A stretch of 30,855 nucleotides of DNA, taken from Morganella morganii. GTDB lineage: Bacteria > Pseudomonadota > Gammaproteobacteria > Enterobacterales > Enterobacteriaceae. Position numbers and translations under genes: made by a program. Numbering within the stretch: the first letter of the stretch is position 1; the number at the start of each line of letters is the position of its first letter. This document shows positions 1-10,253 of this stretch, one piece after another. The stretch covers positions 722,734 to 753,588 of the forward strand of contig NZ_NRQY01000002.1 of the NCBI RefSeq assembly GCF_003996855.1, given 5' to 3'. The notes under the pieces were generated by a model that saw only the letters and a program-made list of their open reading frames with translations, was not told the origin of the DNA and did no database searches.

Positions 1-282
1 CGTGTACTCGCCCAGCGTTTTATCCCTCGTCTCCTTATCAGATTTGGTATGGTTGGTATTGTTTCTCTTGCCGGTACAACATCCACATCAATATATGTTT
101 CAGAGGATCTCTCATGTCGCCATCCATTAATTTACTCCGGTTTGAAAAACCTCGGTGATTTAGATTTACTATATTTTCTTGTACGTGATTACATGGACCC
201 ATCTTTAGAAGCCATAGAGATAAACATGAAGAATAAAAATGACTGGGATACTCTTGTTACAGAGTTAATAAACGGAATCTGA
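1..282 (+). CDS. Unrecognised protein, C-terminal part (5' end outside window)
   Basis: The frame is open from the first base of the window to a TGA at 280-282. The first ATG in it (49-51) has no ribosome binding site in front, so this is most likely the last ~93 codons of a longer gene. The visible part begins with a basic, hydrophobic stretch (about residues 4-30 of the fragment) that could be a membrane segment, and then has a polar, acidic tail. I do not recognise the family. The stretch is clearly richer in A and T than the housekeeping genes that follow, which suggests acquired DNA. A small membrane protein starts two bases after its stop, so the two are probably co-transcribed. A toxin followed by its immunity protein would fit this layout, but nothing in the residues proves it. 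Confidence 0.5.
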   Translation, partial: RVLAQRFIPRLLIRFGMVGIVSLAGTTSTSIYVSEDLSCRHPLIYSGLKNLGDLDLLYFLVRDYMDPSLEAIEINMKNKNDWDTLVTELINGI

Positions 283-284
283 TT

Positions 285-491
285 ATGAATAAATTTAAAT
301 CAGAAGTTACAGGTTTACTATTATTGCTGATATCCTGGATTTTTTTATTGGGCATAAGTACTTATATTGTATTCATAGCAGAATGGCCGGGGAAATTCAC
401 GGCATGGGGTCTCGGAATTATTTCTGTAACAGTTGGTTTGTACCTGATGTATCTTTCCGACAAAATCAGGGATAAACACCGTCGGGATTAA
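285..491 (+). CDS. Small two-helix membrane protein
   Basis: This 68-residue protein has two predicted membrane helices, roughly residues 9-32 and 42-58, and ends in a basic tail rich in Lys, Arg and Asp that would sit in the cytoplasm. It starts two bases after the stop of the upstream gene, so translation is probably coupled; the Shine-Dalgarno sequence itself is weak. The codons are AT-rich like the upstream fragment. No family is recognised. Size, membrane topology and position directly behind a larger gene are what one sees for immunity proteins of membrane-active toxins, but an unrelated small membrane protein is equally possible. Confidence 0.5.
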   Translation: MNKFKSEVTGLLLLLISWIFLLGISTYIVFIAEWPGKFTAWGLGIISVTVGLYLMYLSDKIRDKHRRD

Positions 492-496
492 TATTG

Positions 497-600
497 CCCG
501 CTCAGAGAAAGCGGGAACGGTGGCATTTTTAATGCCGGCCGGGAGATTGTGTGAATAATCGCAGTGCGCTGAAAGCGAAAATCATCACTGCCTGATTATC
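497..600 (+). other. Hairpin-rich region, possible structured RNA
   Basis: Several inverted repeats follow each other: CCCGCT/AGCGGG (497-502 with 510-515), GGCATT/AATGCC (522-527 with 531-536), and an imperfect longer one (555-566 with 586-599) that encloses CGCT/AGCG (567-570 with 574-577). A strong terminator follows at 615-645. This could be a structured 3' untranslated region of the small membrane protein gene or a small RNA. No known RNA family is recognised, and no convincing reading frame is present. Confidence 0.3.
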
Positions 601-614
601 AGTGCTGTGAATAC

Positions 615-645
615 AAAAAGGCTGAACATCTGTTCAGCCTTTTTT
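615..645. terminator. Bidirectional intrinsic terminator between the first genes and nlpE
   Basis: The arms AAAAAGGCTGAAC and GTTCAGCCTTTTT pair around a four-base loop. The plus strand ends in six T and the minus strand in five T, so it can stop transcripts coming from the left and from nlpE on the right. Confidence 0.88.
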
Positions 646-668
646 ATTTCTGCGGGACTCAGAAGAAC

Positions 669-1328
669 TTACTGACAGCCGCGTGATTTATCCAGTACAG
701 ATTTACCGGTCTGGATCAGTGCCTGATCAAACTGGCCGTCTTCCATGGACGGACGGATGGTGTAATATCCTTCCACTTCCAGATAGACCGGTTTGCCGCC
801 TTCAACACCCAGCTTACCGTAACCCTGCTCTAAACCAAGGTTACCCGGCACTGCGTAAACCACGCCGGTCTGACAATCTTTAAATGTTGCCGCATCGGCC
901 ATATAACGGTATTCACCTTTCAGCTGTACCGGTTTCACCATTTTCAGGGTGTAATTCATGTCTGACTTAACCGGATTGCCGTCAATATCCAGCATCACCA
1001 GCGATTTATCCTGCGGGTCATAATAGGCACGCTGCCCGGCGGTATCAGTCAGACGGAGTTTTTCACCGTCTTTCGCCCAGGTCCCGGTTTCAAAAAAGGT
1101 CTGGTTGCCGTCACGGGTTTCCAGATAGGTGCGCTGCATAACATAAGTGCCGTCACCTTCCAGTAAAACGGTCACATCCATGCCGGAGCAATCCGCACAC
1201 GGAACCACGCCATTATAGGCACGATCAAGAACATGAACTTCCGGCGCCGGTGGCACAACCACCGTCGAACTACAGGCCGTAATGCTGAAAATACCTGCCG
1301 CCAATAAGAGTTTTGTTAGATTTTTCAT
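669..1328 (-). CDS. nlpE: Outer-membrane lipoprotein NlpE (copper homeostasis/adhesion sensor)
   Basis: NlpE is an outer-membrane lipoprotein that, in E. coli, signals surface contact and lipoprotein-transport or disulfide stress to the CpxA sensor kinase. The chosen ATG at 1328 has a purine-rich AGGGGG site in front and begins a lipoprotein signal peptide with lipidated Cys19 (ITAC box). Ser at +2 fits outer-membrane sorting. The longer open frame up to 1463 is not needed. The N-terminal domain carries the family's CxxC pair (Cys44, Cys47), and the C-terminal OB-like domain carries its own Cys pair, one about residue 180 and one at the penultimate residue. The 219 residues compare with about 236 in E. 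coli. The gene stands alone, divergent from rof, and ends at the shared two-way terminator. Confidence 0.9.
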   Translation of the reverse strand: MKNLTKLLLAAGIFSITACSSTVVVPPAPEVHVLDRAYNGVVPCADCSGMDVTVLLEGDGTYVMQRTYLETRDGNQTFFETGTWAKDGEKLRLTDTAGQRAYYDPQDKSLVMLDIDGNPVKSDMNYTLKMVKPVQLKGEYRYMADAATFKDCQTGVVYAVPGNLGLEQGYGKLGVEGGKPVYLEVEGYYTIRPSMEDGQFDQALIQTGKSVLDKSRGCQ

Positions 1329-1596
1329 GTATTCCCCCTGAACATCTGATGAGGTAATGTTAGCAAAATGATTGTCAGTTTTTGTATATTCACACGTTTT
1401 CAGACAATTACGCATTTTTATTTTTAAATTGGCAATGATTTTACTCAAAACAGTGATAAACAATATGTTTTGCCGATAATAAAATGTAATCAGTAATAGC
1501 CAATATGATAACTATGATATAGTCTTCCCGGAGCGATGAGGCTATTTGAATAACCATCCGCGGATAATACCGCAAGCGAAAGTATGGTGAGGGAAT

Positions 1597-1863
1597 ATGT
1601 CTGCAGAAAATGAATATCAACCAATTAATTGTGATGACTATGACAACCTCGAACTGGCCTGCCAGCATCATATGGTACTGGAAGTGACCTTACAGGGGGG
1701 CGATGTTCTGACAGGAAAAGCGACCGATTTGGTGCTCCGGAAGAAAGTGGAATACCTTGTTGTCACAATTGACAACGAATTGCGGGAGCTTCGTCTGGAC
1801 TCTATCGTCAGTTTCAGTCATCCCGACCTGGGAACAGTGGTTATTGATCACTCACCGTCCTGA
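1597..1863 (+). CDS. rof: Rho-binding antiterminator Rof (YaeO)
   Basis: Rof is a small protein that binds the RNA-binding surface of transcription terminator Rho and reduces Rho-dependent termination. The 88 residues match E. coli Rof closely from memory, including the N-terminal [18 protein letters not shown] block, the RKKVEYLVV strand and the ELRLD..SFSHP segment of the Sm-like barrel. A good GGTGAGGG ribosome binding site precedes the ATG. The E. coli partner gene yaeP is not found upstream. The gene converges on tilS with a 23-base overlap of the 3' ends, and its own intrinsic terminator follows at once. Confidence 0.95.
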   Translation: MSAENEYQPINCDDYDNLELACQHHMVLEVTLQGGDVLTGKATDLVLRKKVEYLVVTIDNELRELRLDSIVSFSHPDLGTVVIDHSPS

Positions 1864-3222
1864 ATAACTCTGCAACCCCGTCCGCGGGGTTGTTTTTTTC
1901 CTGCATAATCATCAGTTTTGCCTCATCCGCTTCGCCCTCTTTCGTGACAAATACCCCGACTGCCGCAATCAGCGTATCGTTATACCAGAGCAGTGGTGTA
2001 CGTTCGCGCAGCCAGGGGGCAATGCCGGATTCCTGCCACAGCTTTTTGGCTGACCGTCCGCGATCCCGCCCGCAGATATGATAATGCCCCTGCAAACCGA
2101 ACCGGACAGTCACCTTTTCATCCGGGCGCGGCGGGCGCACCACAGACCCCCCCCCTGCGGCGTGATCGTTTCCGCCACCCGCAAAATCCCTGCATCATCC
2201 GGCAATTGCAGTGCAGAATGCAGATCCCACGGCAGACAATATGCTGATAATCCAGCGGTTTTTTCTGCCACATACAGCTTGTTCTGATAACGGCGGATGG
2301 TGGCCGGCTTCAGATAATAGCCCGGTTCCGCATCCGGTTTCGCCAGAGCCACTTCCTGCCAGAGCAATGACAGCTGGTGTTGTGACGGCATCTGCACACC
2401 ACACTGTTTCAGCCAGCGGCGCAATATAGCGTTGCGTTTCGCCGTTCCGGCACTGAGCAGCGGGATAAAAGACAAACTGTTATCCGCATCCGTTAACTGC
2501 ATGAGTTCCGGCAGCAGCAGTTCATCCAGCAGGGCTTCCTGTTCGCCGCAAAGGGCGGCACTGCGGGACACCGCCTGTGCAAAGTGCGGCCAGCGGGCAT
2601 TCAGTTGCGGTAACACCTCGTGACGCAGGAAATTGCGGTCGTAGCGAATATCCTGATTACTGTCATCTTCGACCCAGGTAAGGTGATGGTATTGCGCATA
2701 CTGTTCAAGCTGAGCACGGCTGAAGGAGAGTAACGGGCGGATCAGCGGATTGGCACCGAATGCCATCTGTTCCGGCATGGCGGACAGGCCGGTAGGCCCG
2801 CTGCCGCGTTTTAACGCGAGGAAGAAGGTTTCGCTCTGATCATCCAGATGCTGGGCTGTCACCAGCGCCTCGTCAGGGGAGATCACGTCACGAAAGGCCT
2901 GATAACGGGCGTCTCTGGCAGCCGCCTCGATCCCTTTTTTGCGGGGATCGACCTGCACACGGCACACCTGAAACGGAACAGACAGTGAACCGCAGAATGT
3001 CCGGCAGTGTTCCGCCCAGTCATCCGCCAGCGGGTTTAATCCGTGATGAATGTAGACTGCCCGCAACCGCAGCGCCGGGCACTCAGCGGTTTGCCACTGC
3101 CGCAGAGCATGCAGCAGGACAACGGAATCAAGCCCGCCGCTCAGTCCCGCCAGGATTGCCTGCTGAGAGGCAAACACACGGAGGAACACGGCAGACAATG
3201 ATTCACAAAAGGCCGTATCCAC
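1841..3222 (-). CDS. tilS: tRNA(Ile)-lysidine synthase TilS, frame broken at a G9 tract
   Basis: TilS converts C34 of the CAU-anticodon isoleucine tRNA to lysidine with ATP and lysine, so that the tRNA reads AUA; it is essential in E. coli. The N-terminal part (3222 down to about 2156) has the PP-loop ATP motif SGGLDS at residues 28-33 and the family's middle domain. It then runs into nine G (2147-2155 on the plus strand) and continues only to a stop at 2110 in the wrong frame. The missing C-terminal domain ([16 protein letters not shown] onward, ending at 1841) is intact one frame over. Ten or seven G would give one protein of about 460 residues, somewhat longer than the 432 of E. coli. The apparent start is GTG at 3222, nine bases after accA, with a poor Shine-Dalgarno. 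A sequencing error, a real mutation and slippage are all possible. Confidence 0.88.
1873..1899 (+). terminator. Intrinsic terminator of rof, inside the tilS 3' end
   Basis: CAACCCCG and CGGGGTTG pair around TCCG and are followed by seven T. It works only in the plus direction. The same bases encode part of the C-terminal tail of TilS (Asn-Pro-Ala-Asp-Gly-Val) on the minus strand. Confidence 0.92.
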
Positions 3223-3231
3223 AACCGGTTA

Positions 3232-4191
3232 TCAGCAGTAGCCGTAGCTCATCAGACGCTCATAGCGGCGATTAGCCAGAGACTCACTGTCCAGTTTGTC
3301 CAGTTCTTCCAGATCAGACAGGATCTGTGCTTTCAGGGATGCGGCAACCGCTTCATAATCACGGTGCGCGCCGCCCAGCGGCTCAGGGATCACATTGTCG
3401 ATCAGTTTCAGTTCTTTCAGACGCGGCGCGGTGATGCCCATGGCTTCTGCGGCGATCGGCGCTTTATCCGCGCTTTTCCACAGAATCGAGGCACAGCCTT
3501 CCGGTGAAATCACAGAGTAAGTGCTGTATTGCAGCATATTCACTTTGTCGCCCACGGCAATCGCCAGTGCGCCGCCGGAACCGCCTTCCCCGACCACGGT
3601 ACAGACAGTCGGTACTTTCAGACGGGACATTTCACGCAGGTTACGGGCAATCGCCTCAGACTGACCGCGCTCTTCCGCGCCCACACCCGGATAGGCCCCC
3701 GGGGTGTCGATAAAGGTGATGACCGGCAGATTAAAGCGCTCCGCCAGTTCCATCAGACGCAGAGCTTTGCGGTAACCTTCCGGTGCCGGCATGCCAAAGT
3801 TACGGCGGATTTTTTCTTTGGTTTCACGGCCTTTCTGATGGCCGATAATCATCACCGGACGACCATCAAGACGGGCAATCCCGCCGACAATCGCTTTGTC
3901 ATCCGCGTATGCGCGGTCGCCTGCCAGCTCCTGAAAATCGGTAAAGATCAGTTTGACGTAATCCAGGGTATACGGACGACGCGGATGGCGTGCCAGCTGA
4001 GCTATCTGCCATGCACCCAGGTCAGCGAAAATCTTACGTGTCAGTTCCAGACTCTTCGCCCGTAAGCGTTCAACTTCTTCGTCAAGATTGATATCGAGTG
4101 ATTCATCCTGGCGGCTGACCGCGGTCAGCGAATCAATTTTCGCCTCTAACTCGGCAATCGGCTGTTCAAAATCCAGAAAATTAAGACTCAT
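3232..4191 (-). CDS. accA: Acetyl-CoA carboxylase carboxyltransferase subunit alpha
   Basis: AccA pairs with AccD to transfer the carboxyl group from biotin on AccB to acetyl-CoA, giving malonyl-CoA, the first committed step of fatty acid synthesis. The length of 319 residues equals that of E. coli. The N-terminus ([16 protein letters not shown]) and the oxyanion-hole/acyl-CoA segment [10 protein letters not shown] at 201-210, with [11 protein letters not shown] after it, are family hallmarks. The ATG has AGGAAC upstream and lies 12 bases after the dnaE stop, so it is read from the same transcript; tilS follows nine bases later. Confidence 0.97.
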   Translation of the reverse strand: MSLNFLDFEQPIAELEAKIDSLTAVSRQDESLDINLDEEVERLRAKSLELTRKIFADLGAWQIAQLARHPRRPYTLDYVKLIFTDFQELAGDRAYADDKAIVGGIARLDGRPVMIIGHQKGRETKEKIRRNFGMPAPEGYRKALRLMELAERFNLPVITFIDTPGAYPGVGAEERGQSEAIARNLREMSRLKVPTVCTVVGEGGSGGALAIAVGDKVNMLQYSTYSVISPEGCASILWKSADKAPIAAEAMGITAPRLKELKLIDNVIPEPLGGAHRDYEAVAASLKAQILSDLEELDKLDSESLANRRYERLMSYGYC

Positions 4192-4203
4192 AATGTTCCT
4201 ATT

Positions 4204-7200
4204 TTAGTCAAATTCTAATTCTACCTGCTCATTACCCAGCAGAGTCCGCAGATCCGTCAGAAGGGTATCGGTCGGAGTGACCCGCCAGGTGGCACCGAAA
4301 CGCATCCGCGCTCTGGCATCGTCCTTCTGGTAATAAAGGTGAACCGGTATTGTTCCGGAGCGGTGCGGTTCAAGCGCACCGCGCAACCGGTGCAGCAGTT
4401 GTTCGTCAATTTGCCCGTCCGTGAGCGAGATAGCAAGCCCGCGTGCATATTTTTCGCGAGCTTCGCTGATATCCAGCAGCTCTCTGACCACCATTTTAAG
4501 CCCGCCGCTGAAATCATCAAAGCTGACCTGCCCGGAGGCGATCAGAATGCGATCCTGTTCGAGCAGATGCTGGTAACGTTCCAGTGCATCGGAAAATAGC
4601 ATAATTTCCAGCCGGCCGGAACGATCATCGAGGGTACAGACACCAATCCGGTTTCCCCGTTTGGTGGTGATCACCTTGGAAGCCAGCACCAGACCGACTA
4701 CCGTGGTCATCTGACCGCGGGGTGTCGGGTTAACATCTTTCAGGCGCAAACCATGAGTATAGCGCTCAATCTCTTTCAGATAACGGTTTATCGGATGTCC
4801 GGTGAGATACAACCCGAGTGTTTCCCGCTCTCCTTCGAGGATAATTTCTTCCTGCCATTTCGGGATATTGGCATAGGAACGCTCCACCTGTTCCGGTGCC
4901 TCCGCCAGTACCCCGAACATATCCGCCTGACCAATAGCTTCCGCTTTCGCGTGCTGATCCGCCGCTTTCAGTGCATCCTCCAGCGAGGACATCAGCGCGG
5001 CACGATGCGGCCCCAGCCGGTCAAACGCGCCGGACATAATGAGTTTTTCCATCACGCGGCGGTTCAGTTTTTTGATATCTGTGCGGGCACACAAATCAAA
5101 AATGTCCTTGAAATACCCGTCTTTACGGGCTTCCAGAATCGCCTCGATCGGGCCTTCACCGACACCTTTAATCGCCCCGATACCATAGACTATCTCACCT
5201 TCATCATTGACATGGAAGTGATACAGTCCGCTGTTGATATCCGGCGGCAATACTTTCAGTCCCATCCGCCAGCATTCATCCACCAGCCCGACAACTTTTT
5301 CCGTGTTATCCATATCCGCCGTCATTACGGCGGCCATAAATTCAGCCGGATAGTGCGCCTTGAGCCACAGTGTCTGATAAGAAACCAGTGCATAAGCCGC
5401 GGAGTGAGATTTGTTAAATCCGTAACCGGCAAATTTTTCCACCAGGTCAAAGATTTTCATGGACAACTCTGCATCCACACCGTTTTTCACCGCGCCCTCT
5501 TCAAAGACCGAGCGCTGTTTTGCCATCTCTTCCGGTTTTTTCTTACCCATCGCACGGCGTAGCATATCCGCGCCGCCCAGGGTATAGCCTGCCAGTACCT
5601 GGGCAATCTGCATCACCTGTTCCTGATAGAGGATGATGCCGTACGTCGGTTCCAGTACCGGTTGCAGGGACTCATGCTGCCATTCCACATCCGGGTAAGA
5701 GATAGCCTCGCGTCCGTGTTTACGGTCGATAAAGTTATCCACCATGCCCGATTGCAGCGGGCCGGGACGGAACAGCGCCACCAGGGCTATCATATCTTCA
5801 AAGCTGTCCGGGCGCAGACGTTTGATCAGATCTTTCATGCCACGGGATTCAAGCTGGAAAACAGCAGTGGTTTCCGAGCGTTGCAGCATATCAAAGCTTT
5901 TCTGGTCGTCGAGCGGGATAGCCGCGATATCCACAGGCGGCTTGCCTTTTTTCTCGTTGCGCGGGTTAATCATCCCCAGCGCCCAGTCGATAATCGTCAG
6001 CGTACGCAGGCCGAGGAAGTCGAATTTCACCAGACCGGCATATTCCACGTCGTTTTTATCAAACTGAGTGACCGGGTTATTCCCCTCCGGGTCGCAGTAA
6101 AGCGGCGAGAAATCAGTAATTTTTGTCGGCGCGATCACCACACCACCGGCGTGTTTACCGGCGTTACGCGTTACCCCTTCCAGGATACGCGCCATGTCGA
6201 TCAATGCCCTGACTTCTTCATCAGCTTCATACACTTCGCCGAGCTGCGGCTCTGCGGCAAAGGCTTTTTCCAGTGTCATACCCGGGTCAGGCGGCACCAG
6301 TTTAGAGATCCTGTCGACAAACCCGTACGGATGCCCCAGTACACGGCCGACATCGCGGATAACCGCTTTGGCTGCCATCGTACCGAAGGTAATAATCTGG
6401 GAAACCGCATCACGCCCGTACATTTCCGCCACGTGATCAATCACGCGGTCACGTTTTTCCATACAGAAGTCGACGTCAAAGTCGGGCATGGAAACACGTT
6501 CCGGGTTCAGGAACCGTTCGAACAGGAGGTCGAACTCCAGCGGGTCCAGATCGGTGATTTTCAGGGAGTACGCCACCAGTGAACCGGCACCGGAGCCGCG
6601 TCCCGGCCCTACCGGTACATCATTATCTTTCGACCACTGGATAAACTCCATCACGATCAGGAAGTAGCCTGGGAAGCCCATCTGGTTAATCACTTTCAGT
6701 TCAATATCCAGACGCTCGTCATACTCCGGGCGGCGCTGCGCGCGCACTTCCGGGTCCGGGAACAGGAACGCAAGGCGCTCCTCCAGCCCCTCTTTCGAGC
6801 GTTTGACCAGATAATCTTCCGTACTCATATCCCCGGTCGGGAACTGCGGCAGGAAATACTCGCCGAGACGGATAGTGACGTTACAACGCTTAGCAATTTC
6901 GACGCTGTTTTGCAGTGCTTCCGGGATGTCGGCGAACAGCTCACACATCTCGTCCTCACTGCGCAGATATTGCTGAGGGCTGTAGCGTTTCGGGCGTTTC
7001 GGATCGGCCAGCGTATAACCGTCATGAATGGCTACGCGGATTTCATGGGCATCAAAATCCTCACTGCTGATAAAGCGGACATCATTGGTGGCCACCACCG
7101 GCAGGGATTTCTCTGTCGCCAGTTGCACAGCAGCATGCAGATAGCTTTCTTCATCCTGACGACCGGTACGGATAAGCTCAAGGTAAAAACTGTCCGGGAA

Positions 7201-7683
7201 ATGGGTCTGCCAGAACGTCAGTGCCTGATCCACCAGCACACGGTTACCGCGCAGCAAAAACTTACCGACATCCCCCTGACGCCCGCCGGAGAGAATAATC
7301 AGCCCTTCTTTGTGTTTGACCAGCCATTCGCGCTGAATGGCCGGCCCCTGCGCACCGTAGCCATTCTGATAGGCTTCGGAGATAAGCAGGGTCAGGTTCT
7401 GATAACCGGTATTATTGCGCGCCAGAATAGTAAGTGAGGCCAACTCGTCACCCAGCAGTTCACTTTCCATCAGGAAATCCGCGCCGACAATCGGTTTCAC
7501 CCCGGCGCCGTGTGCACTGCCGTAAAATTTCACCAGCCCGCACAGGTTAGTGAAGTCCGTAATCGCCATCGCCGGCATATTCATCGATGCCACTTTTTTG
7601 ACCAGCGGCCCGGTTTTCGCCAGCCCGTCGATCATGGAATAGTCGCTGTGAATATTAAGATGAATAAAACGCGGTTCCGCCAT
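4204..7683 (-). CDS. dnaE: DNA polymerase III subunit alpha
   Basis: This is the catalytic polymerase subunit of the replicative holoenzyme. I chose the ATG at 7683 ([17 protein letters not shown]), which matches the E. coli N-terminus and has TGAGGA in front, rather than the longer frame to 7734. This gives 1159 residues against 1160 in E. coli. The PHP domain takes about residues 1-280. The palm shows the catalytic aspartates in PDFDVDF (about 400) and a third in VKFDFLGL (about 555). The internal clamp-binding motif QADMF lies near 920, followed by the OB fold and the C-terminal tau-binding region. The gene sits between rnhB (10-base gap) and accA, as in other enterobacteria. Confidence 0.98.
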   Translation of the reverse strand: MAEPRFIHLNIHSDYSMIDGLAKTGPLVKKVASMNMPAMAITDFTNLCGLVKFYGSAHGAGVKPIVGADFLMESELLGDELASLTILARNNTGYQNLTLLISEAYQNGYGAQGPAIQREWLVKHKEGLIILSGGRQGDVGKFLLRGNRVLVDQALTFWQTHFPDSFYLELIRTGRQDEESYLHAAVQLATEKSLPVVATNDVRFISSEDFDAHEIRVAIHDGYTLADPKRPKRYSPQQYLRSEDEMCELFADIPEALQNSVEIAKRCNVTIRLGEYFLPQFPTGDMSTEDYLVKRSKEGLEERLAFLFPDPEVRAQRRPEYDERLDIELKVINQMGFPGYFLIVMEFIQWSKDNDVPVGPGRGSGAGSLVAYSLKITDLDPLEFDLLFERFLNPERVSMPDFDVDFCMEKRDRVIDHVAEMYGRDAVSQIITFGTMAAKAVIRDVGRVLGHPYGFVDRISKLVPPDPGMTLEKAFAAEPQLGEVYEADEEVRALIDMARILEGVTRNAGKHAGGVVIAPTKITDFSPLYCDPEGNNPVTQFDKNDVEYAGLVKFDFLGLRTLTIIDWALGMINPRNEKKGKPPVDIAAIPLDDQKSFDMLQRSETTAVFQLESRGMKDLIKRLRPDSFEDMIALVALFRPGPLQSGMVDNFIDRKHGREAISYPDVEWQHESLQPVLEPTYGIILYQEQVMQIAQVLAGYTLGGADMLRRAMGKKKPEEMAKQRSVFEEGAVKNGVDAELSMKIFDLVEKFAGYGFNKSHSAAYALVSYQTLWLKAHYPAEFMAAVMTADMDNTEKVVGLVDECWRMGLKVLPPDINSGLYHFHVNDEGEIVYGIGAIKGVGEGPIEAILEARKDGYFKDIFDLCARTDIKKLNRRVMEKLIMSGAFDRLGPHRAALMSSLEDALKAADQHAKAEAIGQADMFGVLAEAPEQVERSYANIPKWQEEIILEGERETLGLYLTGHPINRYLKEIERYTHGLRLKDVNPTPRGQMTTVVGLVLASKVITTKRGNRIGVCTLDDRSGRLEIMLFSDALERYQHLLEQDRILIASGQVSFDDFSGGLKMVVRELLDISEAREKYARGLAISLTDGQIDEQLLHRLRGALEPHRSGTIPVHLYYQKDDARARMRFGATWRVTPTDTLLTDLRTLLGNEQVELEFD

Positions 7684-7693
7684 TACGCCATCC

Positions 7694-8290
7694 TCACTGA
7701 CTGATACCGGCCAGCGCGCGGCGGACCGGGCCAAAACTGGTTCGGTGATGCTCTGTCACCCCATGCTGCGCCAGCATCTCAAGATGCAGCGCCGTCGGGT
7801 AACCTTTGTGTTTTGCAAATCCGTACTGCGGGAATTGTTTATCCAGCTCCGCCATTTCGCGATCCCGCGTGACTTTCGCCAGTATCGATGCCGCACTGAT
7901 TTCCGGCACCAGCCCGTCGCCTTTGATCACCGCCTGAGCAGGGACACCAAAATCCGGCGCTTTGTTGCCGTCCACCAGCACAAAACCCGGACGCACCGGT
8001 AACCCGGCAACAGCCCGCTGCATCGCCAGGAATGTGGCCTGCAAAATATTGATTTGATCAATTTCAGCCGCTTCCGCGCGGCCGATGCTCCAGTACAGTG
8101 CCTTTTCCTGAATTTCAGCAAACAGGCGCTCACGTTTTTTTTCCGTGAGCTTTTTGGAGTCCGCCAGACCTTCAACCGGGTTTTGCGGATCAAGAATAAC
8201 GGCGGCGGTTACCACCGCACCGACCAGCGGCCCGCGACCGACTTCATCGACACCGGCAATCAGTGCCGCGTCCGGATAAACAAAATCCAT
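7694..8290 (-). CDS. rnhB: Ribonuclease HII
   Basis: RnhB cuts the RNA strand of RNA-DNA hybrids and starts removal of single ribonucleotides misincorporated into DNA. The 198 residues equal the E. coli length. The catalytic Asp-Glu pair is in [12 protein letters not shown] (Asp15, Glu16), a further conserved Asp is in LVDGNKAP, and [13 protein letters not shown] is the family's later active-site block. Its ATG overlaps the TAA of lpxB by one base (TAATG), so translation is coupled. It is placed directly before dnaE. Confidence 0.97.
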   Translation of the reverse strand: MDFVYPDAALIAGVDEVGRGPLVGAVVTAAVILDPQNPVEGLADSKKLTEKKRERLFAEIQEKALYWSIGRAEAAEIDQINILQATFLAMQRAVAGLPVRPGFVLVDGNKAPDFGVPAQAVIKGDGLVPEISAASILAKVTRDREMAELDKQFPQYGFAKHKGYPTALHLEMLAQHGVTEHHRTSFGPVRRALAGISQ

Positions 8291-9444
8291 TAATTACTCG
8301 CTATATCTGATACGGCTTGTGCAGCCTGATTATCCGCATCAAGACGGATTTTCTGATGTAATTCCAGGAAGGTTTCTCTGAGTTTATCCACTGCCTCTCC
8401 GCCCTGCAACAGCGGCAGCAATGCATCGGCCAGCAGATCACTGCGGCACTCATCCTGTAAAAGTTCCGGCACAATTTCGCGTCCGGCCAGCAGGTTCGGC
8501 AGTGACACATACGGGGTTTTGACCAGCCGTTTTGCCAGCCAGAAAGTGAACGGCTTCATACGATAGCCCACCACCATCGGACATTTCGCCAGCATGCACT
8601 CCAGTGCTGCCGTGCCTGATGCCAGCAGCGCAGCATCCGAGGCAATCATGGCATCACGGGCACGGCCGTCAAGCAGATGCACATCCAGTTCCGGCGCGAC
8701 TTCCTGTTTGATAGCTTCAAATTCGGCACGGCGTTTGGCATTCACCAGCGGCACCACAATCTGTAAATCCGGCAGTGACTGGCGCAGCAATTGCGCGGTT
8801 TTCAGGAAATCACCGCTGAGCATCGAGACTTCCGCATGGCGGCTGCCCGGCAGCATTGCCAGGCACGGCGCGGACTGATCCAGCCCCAGTGCGTCACGGG
8901 CAGCGGCTTTATCCGGCTGTAACGGCAGTGCATCTGCCATGGTATGTCCGATAAAGCGGCACGGCACATTGTATTTGTCGTAAAACGCTTTTTCGAACGG
9001 CAGGAAAGCCAGCACCAGATTGGTCGCTTTAGCAATTTTAAAGACCCGGTTCTGCCGCCACGCCCAGACAGACGGGCTGACATAATGGATCGTTTTGATC
9101 CCGGAGGATTTTAGCCGCCCTTCCAGGGTGATGTTAAAATCCGGCGCGTCAATGCCGACGAACACATCCGGCTTCAGTTCACGGAAGCGGCGGGTGAGAT
9201 CACGGCGGATAGAGAGCAGACGCGGCAGACGCCCCAGCACCTCCACAATACCCATCACGGCCAGTTCTTCCATTTCATACCAGGTTTCACAGCCTTCCGC
9301 CTGCATCAGCGGACCGGCAACCCCCATGAAACGAACATCCGGATATTTTTCTTTCAGTGCGCGCATTAAACCTGCGCCGAGAATATCGCCGGAGGTTTCT
9401 CCGGCGACAATACCTATCGTGAGCGGACGAGGTGATACCGACAT
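8290..9444 (-). CDS. lpxB: Lipid-A-disaccharide synthase
   Basis: LpxB joins UDP-2,3-diacylglucosamine and lipid X into the beta-1,6 disaccharide of lipid A at the inner face of the inner membrane. The 384 residues compare with 382 in E. coli. The start [16 protein letters not shown] is the family's N-terminal Rossmann motif, and the GT19-fold C-terminal part has LPGSRHAEV and LASGTAALE. The ATG has a GGGGA site and lies 14 bases after lpxA. The stop overlaps the rnhB start. Confidence 0.97.
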   Translation of the reverse strand: MSVSPRPLTIGIVAGETSGDILGAGLMRALKEKYPDVRFMGVAGPLMQAEGCETWYEMEELAVMGIVEVLGRLPRLLSIRRDLTRRFRELKPDVFVGIDAPDFNITLEGRLKSSGIKTIHYVSPSVWAWRQNRVFKIAKATNLVLAFLPFEKAFYDKYNVPCRFIGHTMADALPLQPDKAAARDALGLDQSAPCLAMLPGSRHAEVSMLSGDFLKTAQLLRQSLPDLQIVVPLVNAKRRAEFEAIKQEVAPELDVHLLDGRARDAMIASDAALLASGTAALECMLAKCPMVVGYRMKPFTFWLAKRLVKTPYVSLPNLLAGREIVPELLQDECRSDLLADALLPLLQGGEAVDKLRETFLELHQKIRLDADNQAAQAVSDIASN

Positions 9445-9458
9445 GGCAGTCCCCGCAA

Positions 9459-10250
9459 TTACGGACGGATGATCCCGCGTTCAGCGGTATCCAGGAAGTC
9501 AGCGAAGGTTTTTACATGGACATTTTCTTTCGCCAGTTCAGCTAACTGCACTTTGGCTTCTGCCAGCGTCAGATTACTGCGGTACAGGACTTTATACGCA
9601 TTCTGTAACGCACTGATATCGTCTTTATCAAAACCACGGCGTTTGAGGCCGATAGCATTGAGGCCGAAAGCAGTCACATGGTTACCCTGCGCGATTAAGA
9701 ACGGCGGGATATCCTGTGCCACTCCGGAACAGCCGCCGACCATCACGTGCTCACCGATACGGCAGAACTGATGAACAGCCGATAAGCCACCCAGAATAAC
9801 ATAATCATCCAGAGTGACATGACCCGCCAGGGTTCCGTTGTTGGCGATGATGCAATGGTTGCCGATCACACAGTCGTGAGCAACATGGGCATTGATCATC
9901 AGCAGGTTGTCGTTACCGATACGGGTAACGCCGGTGTCCTGCGCGGTGCCGCGATGAATAGTCACACTTTCGCGGATACGGTTACGATCACCGATTTCAA
10001 CGCGGGTCGGTTCACCTTTGTATTTCAGATCCTGGTTTATCTCACCAATGGAGGCAAACTGGAAAATCTGGTTATCACGACCAATTTTGGTATGACCATT
10101 AATCACAACATGGGACTTAATTTCAGTCCCCTCACCGATCTCAACATCCGCACCAATACAGCAGAAAGGACCGATGGTAACATTGGCACCAATAACGGCA
10201 CCGTCTTCGATAATGGAAGACGGGTGGACCCGGGCGGTTTTATCGATCAT
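9459..10250 (-). CDS. lpxA: UDP-N-acetylglucosamine acyltransferase
   Basis: LpxA makes the first step of lipid A synthesis, moving a hydroxyacyl chain from acyl-carrier protein to the 3-OH of UDP-GlcNAc. The 263 residues form a left-handed beta helix of hexapeptide repeats (about 1-190) and a helical C-terminal domain. The catalytic base falls at His125 in [11 protein letters not shown], with His122 next to it, the same numbering as in E. coli. It starts three bases after the fabZ stop, so it is coupled to it. Confidence 0.98.
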   Translation of the reverse strand: MIDKTARVHPSSIIEDGAVIGANVTIGPFCCIGADVEIGEGTEIKSHVVINGHTKIGRDNQIFQFASIGEINQDLKYKGEPTRVEIGDRNRIRESVTIHRGTAQDTGVTRIGNDNLLMINAHVAHDCVIGNHCIIANNGTLAGHVTLDDYVILGGLSAVHQFCRIGEHVMVGGCSGVAQDIPPFLIAQGNHVTAFGLNAIGLKRRGFDKDDISALQNAYKVLYRSNLTLAEAKVQLAELAKENVHVKTFADFLDTAERGIIRP

Positions 10251-10253
10251 TTA

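Noticed and set aside
1397..1411. CpxR-like box (GTAAT, five bases, GAAAA) upstream of nlpE
   Set aside because: It matches only eight of ten consensus positions with two key mismatches, too weak to annotate although nlpE belongs to Cpx biology.
4753..6582. Long plus-strand open frames (about 270 and 306 codons) opposite dnaE
   Set aside because: They lie fully antisense to a strongly conserved gene, have no ribosome binding sites and show no recognisable protein; they follow from the codon bias of dnaE.
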